DNA of 64,000 nt, from the NCBI RefSeq assembly GCF_041146395.1, contig NC_091010.1, positions 50,178,001 through 50,242,000 on the forward strand, in the 5' to 3' direction. Position 1 is the stretch's first letter; each line of letters opens with the position of its first letter. The notes under the pieces were generated by a model. It made no database searches, had not been told where the DNA came from, and saw only the letters and a program-made list of their open reading frames with translations. Origin of the DNA: Eulemur rufifrons. Its lineage: Eukaryota > Chordata > Mammalia > Primates > Lemuridae. A program made the translations under genes and the position numbers. Shown here piece after piece: positions 63,015 to 64,000 of the stretch.

Positions 63015-63686
63015 GATAATCTATTTGGGAGCATGATCCATTTGGACTGGCTGACTACATTGATCAAATGTATCAAAAGGCTCCCAAATCTCCCCTTTAA
63101 TTTTTTATTGGAGACTGCTTTGGTTTTCCCACTGTAAGCAAATAAATAAGATTATAACCACTGTATAAACAATGATCATGTCATCAATTCATATGCACAG
63201 TGAGATTCCAAGAACATGGACCAGAGACTTAAGGCCAAGTGAAGATACAGCCTCGGGGTTCACGAGGCACACACTGTGCCCCTTGGCAGCGCACGACAGT
63301 GGAGGTGCTGTGATGGTTGGCATTTGTGACTTCTACCCTCAGCTCCTCTTGGTGGGAGGTCTCTGCGCATCTCGTGGAAGGAAGAATCCCTACAATTATT
63401 ATTGCTCGGCCTTAGGGGCTTATCTGTCCAAGCCTGAACCTTGTATAAATAGCTTGCCGTTGCAGTAGTGCCATGAGCAAGAGCTTGTGACAGCAAGTTA
63501 ATGTGGCTGACAGTCCCCTGAAGATGCTTCAGGATAAAAAGCAATAGGAAAACAGGTCCGCAGAGGGCTAACTCCTTTGGAAGAATCCATTTAACTCAAG
63601 GTGTCCCTGACACCCACCACTTTGTCTCCCCCAGGTATTTCCCTAGGGCCTCCACAGTTTCTTTAGAAAATAAGGAGAGGACGTAC

Positions 63687-63734
63687 CAAATTCCTTCCGA
63701 GGGTACTCCGGAGAAGAATTGCCACTGGAGCTCC
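63687..63734 (-). CDS. COL17A1: COL17A1 exon 5, cytoplasmic domain
   Basis: 48 nt. GSSSGNSSPEYPRKEF; the donor is TTTG|gtacgt. It is the most 5' exon in the window. The remaining 266 bp to the end are intronic, with no exon-4 sequence found. Confidence 0.94.
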
Positions 63735-64000
63735 CTGGAGAGGGGATAAGACACTTAGGACAAACAACCACTTAGGCCCGTAGGGCTTCCAAGAGAGAGG
63801 ACAGTGCCCGGCCACGTCTCTCTGCCCCTCCACAGCCCTCAGCAGACATTTCAGATGCACCTGGAGATACCTTTCGCCCCCTGCTCTGCTCCTCGGTTGT
63901 TAGCAACCTGGTCCCAGGCAAAATTTCCCTCCTCTGGACTAGTGAGGATTTCCTTTTAACTTGTCACCTGTGTTTAGCTCTTTCTCATCAATTCTCCCTG

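Overview
This is mammalian nuclear DNA, almost certainly from a strepsirrhine primate and most likely a lemur. Four of the seven Alu elements are of the strepsirrhine type: an internal tract with 'ctatatata...tttagttgtctggc', a right end reading 'gtgccgtggcgtcagcctagctcacagcaacctcaaactcctgggctcaag', and an L1 3' end of strepsirrhine type. I see no bacterial or viral operon, CRISPR array, rRNA or tRNA. The window holds the 3' ends of two genes that converge tail to tail. The same arrangement is known from human chromosome 10q.

Positions 1 to about 25,540 (+ strand) hold the last ten exons of SLK, the STE20-like serine/threonine kinase. By my recollection of the human gene these are exons 10-19. 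The exons join in one open frame of 452 codons plus a stop at 22030-22032 and encode the C-terminal coiled-coil (ATH) region; the kinase domain lies upstream of the window. The 93-nt exon at 5787-5879 is the known alternative exon 13 and has RBFOX-type TGCATG motifs just upstream. A 3' UTR of about 3.5 kb follows. The introns carry Alu, L1, MIR and L2 copies, including a spot where an L1 and an opposite-strand Alu share the same 16-bp target site.

Positions about 25,540 to 27,180 are intergenic, with no gene seen. Positions about 27,180 to 64,000 (- strand) hold COL17A1, the type XVII collagen alpha-1 chain (BP180), a hemidesmosomal transmembrane collagen. I place 52 exons (exons 56 to 5 by human numbering). 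All 51 complete internal exons have lengths divisible by 3 and the same phase (1-1), and they join into about 1,390 codons. In transcription order they encode the cytoplasmic domain (63734 to 52403), the membrane-spanning exon (51473-51306), the juxtamembrane NC16A coiled-coil/linker (50938-50702), the long collagenous COL15 domain (50360 to 39256), and a chain of short Gly-X-Y blocks separated by non-collagenous linkers. The last coding exon ends in RRRRRSIAIKP and stop. The promoter and exons 1-4 lie beyond 64,000.

Points worth a second look: a hairpin at the intron 28/exon 29 boundary orthologous to MIR936, with its seed altered but pairing kept by covariation; the latent splice donor in exon 46 that is activated in human recurrent corneal erosion; a strongly diverged NC16A exon; loss of a short collagen block in exon 48; stacked in-frame splice acceptors in exons 12 and 14; and several small inverted or tandem repeats in introns. 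I found no evidence of a wholly new biological system. Exon positions come from reading frames and splice consensus in the sequence; comparisons with human are from memory, not from an alignment.
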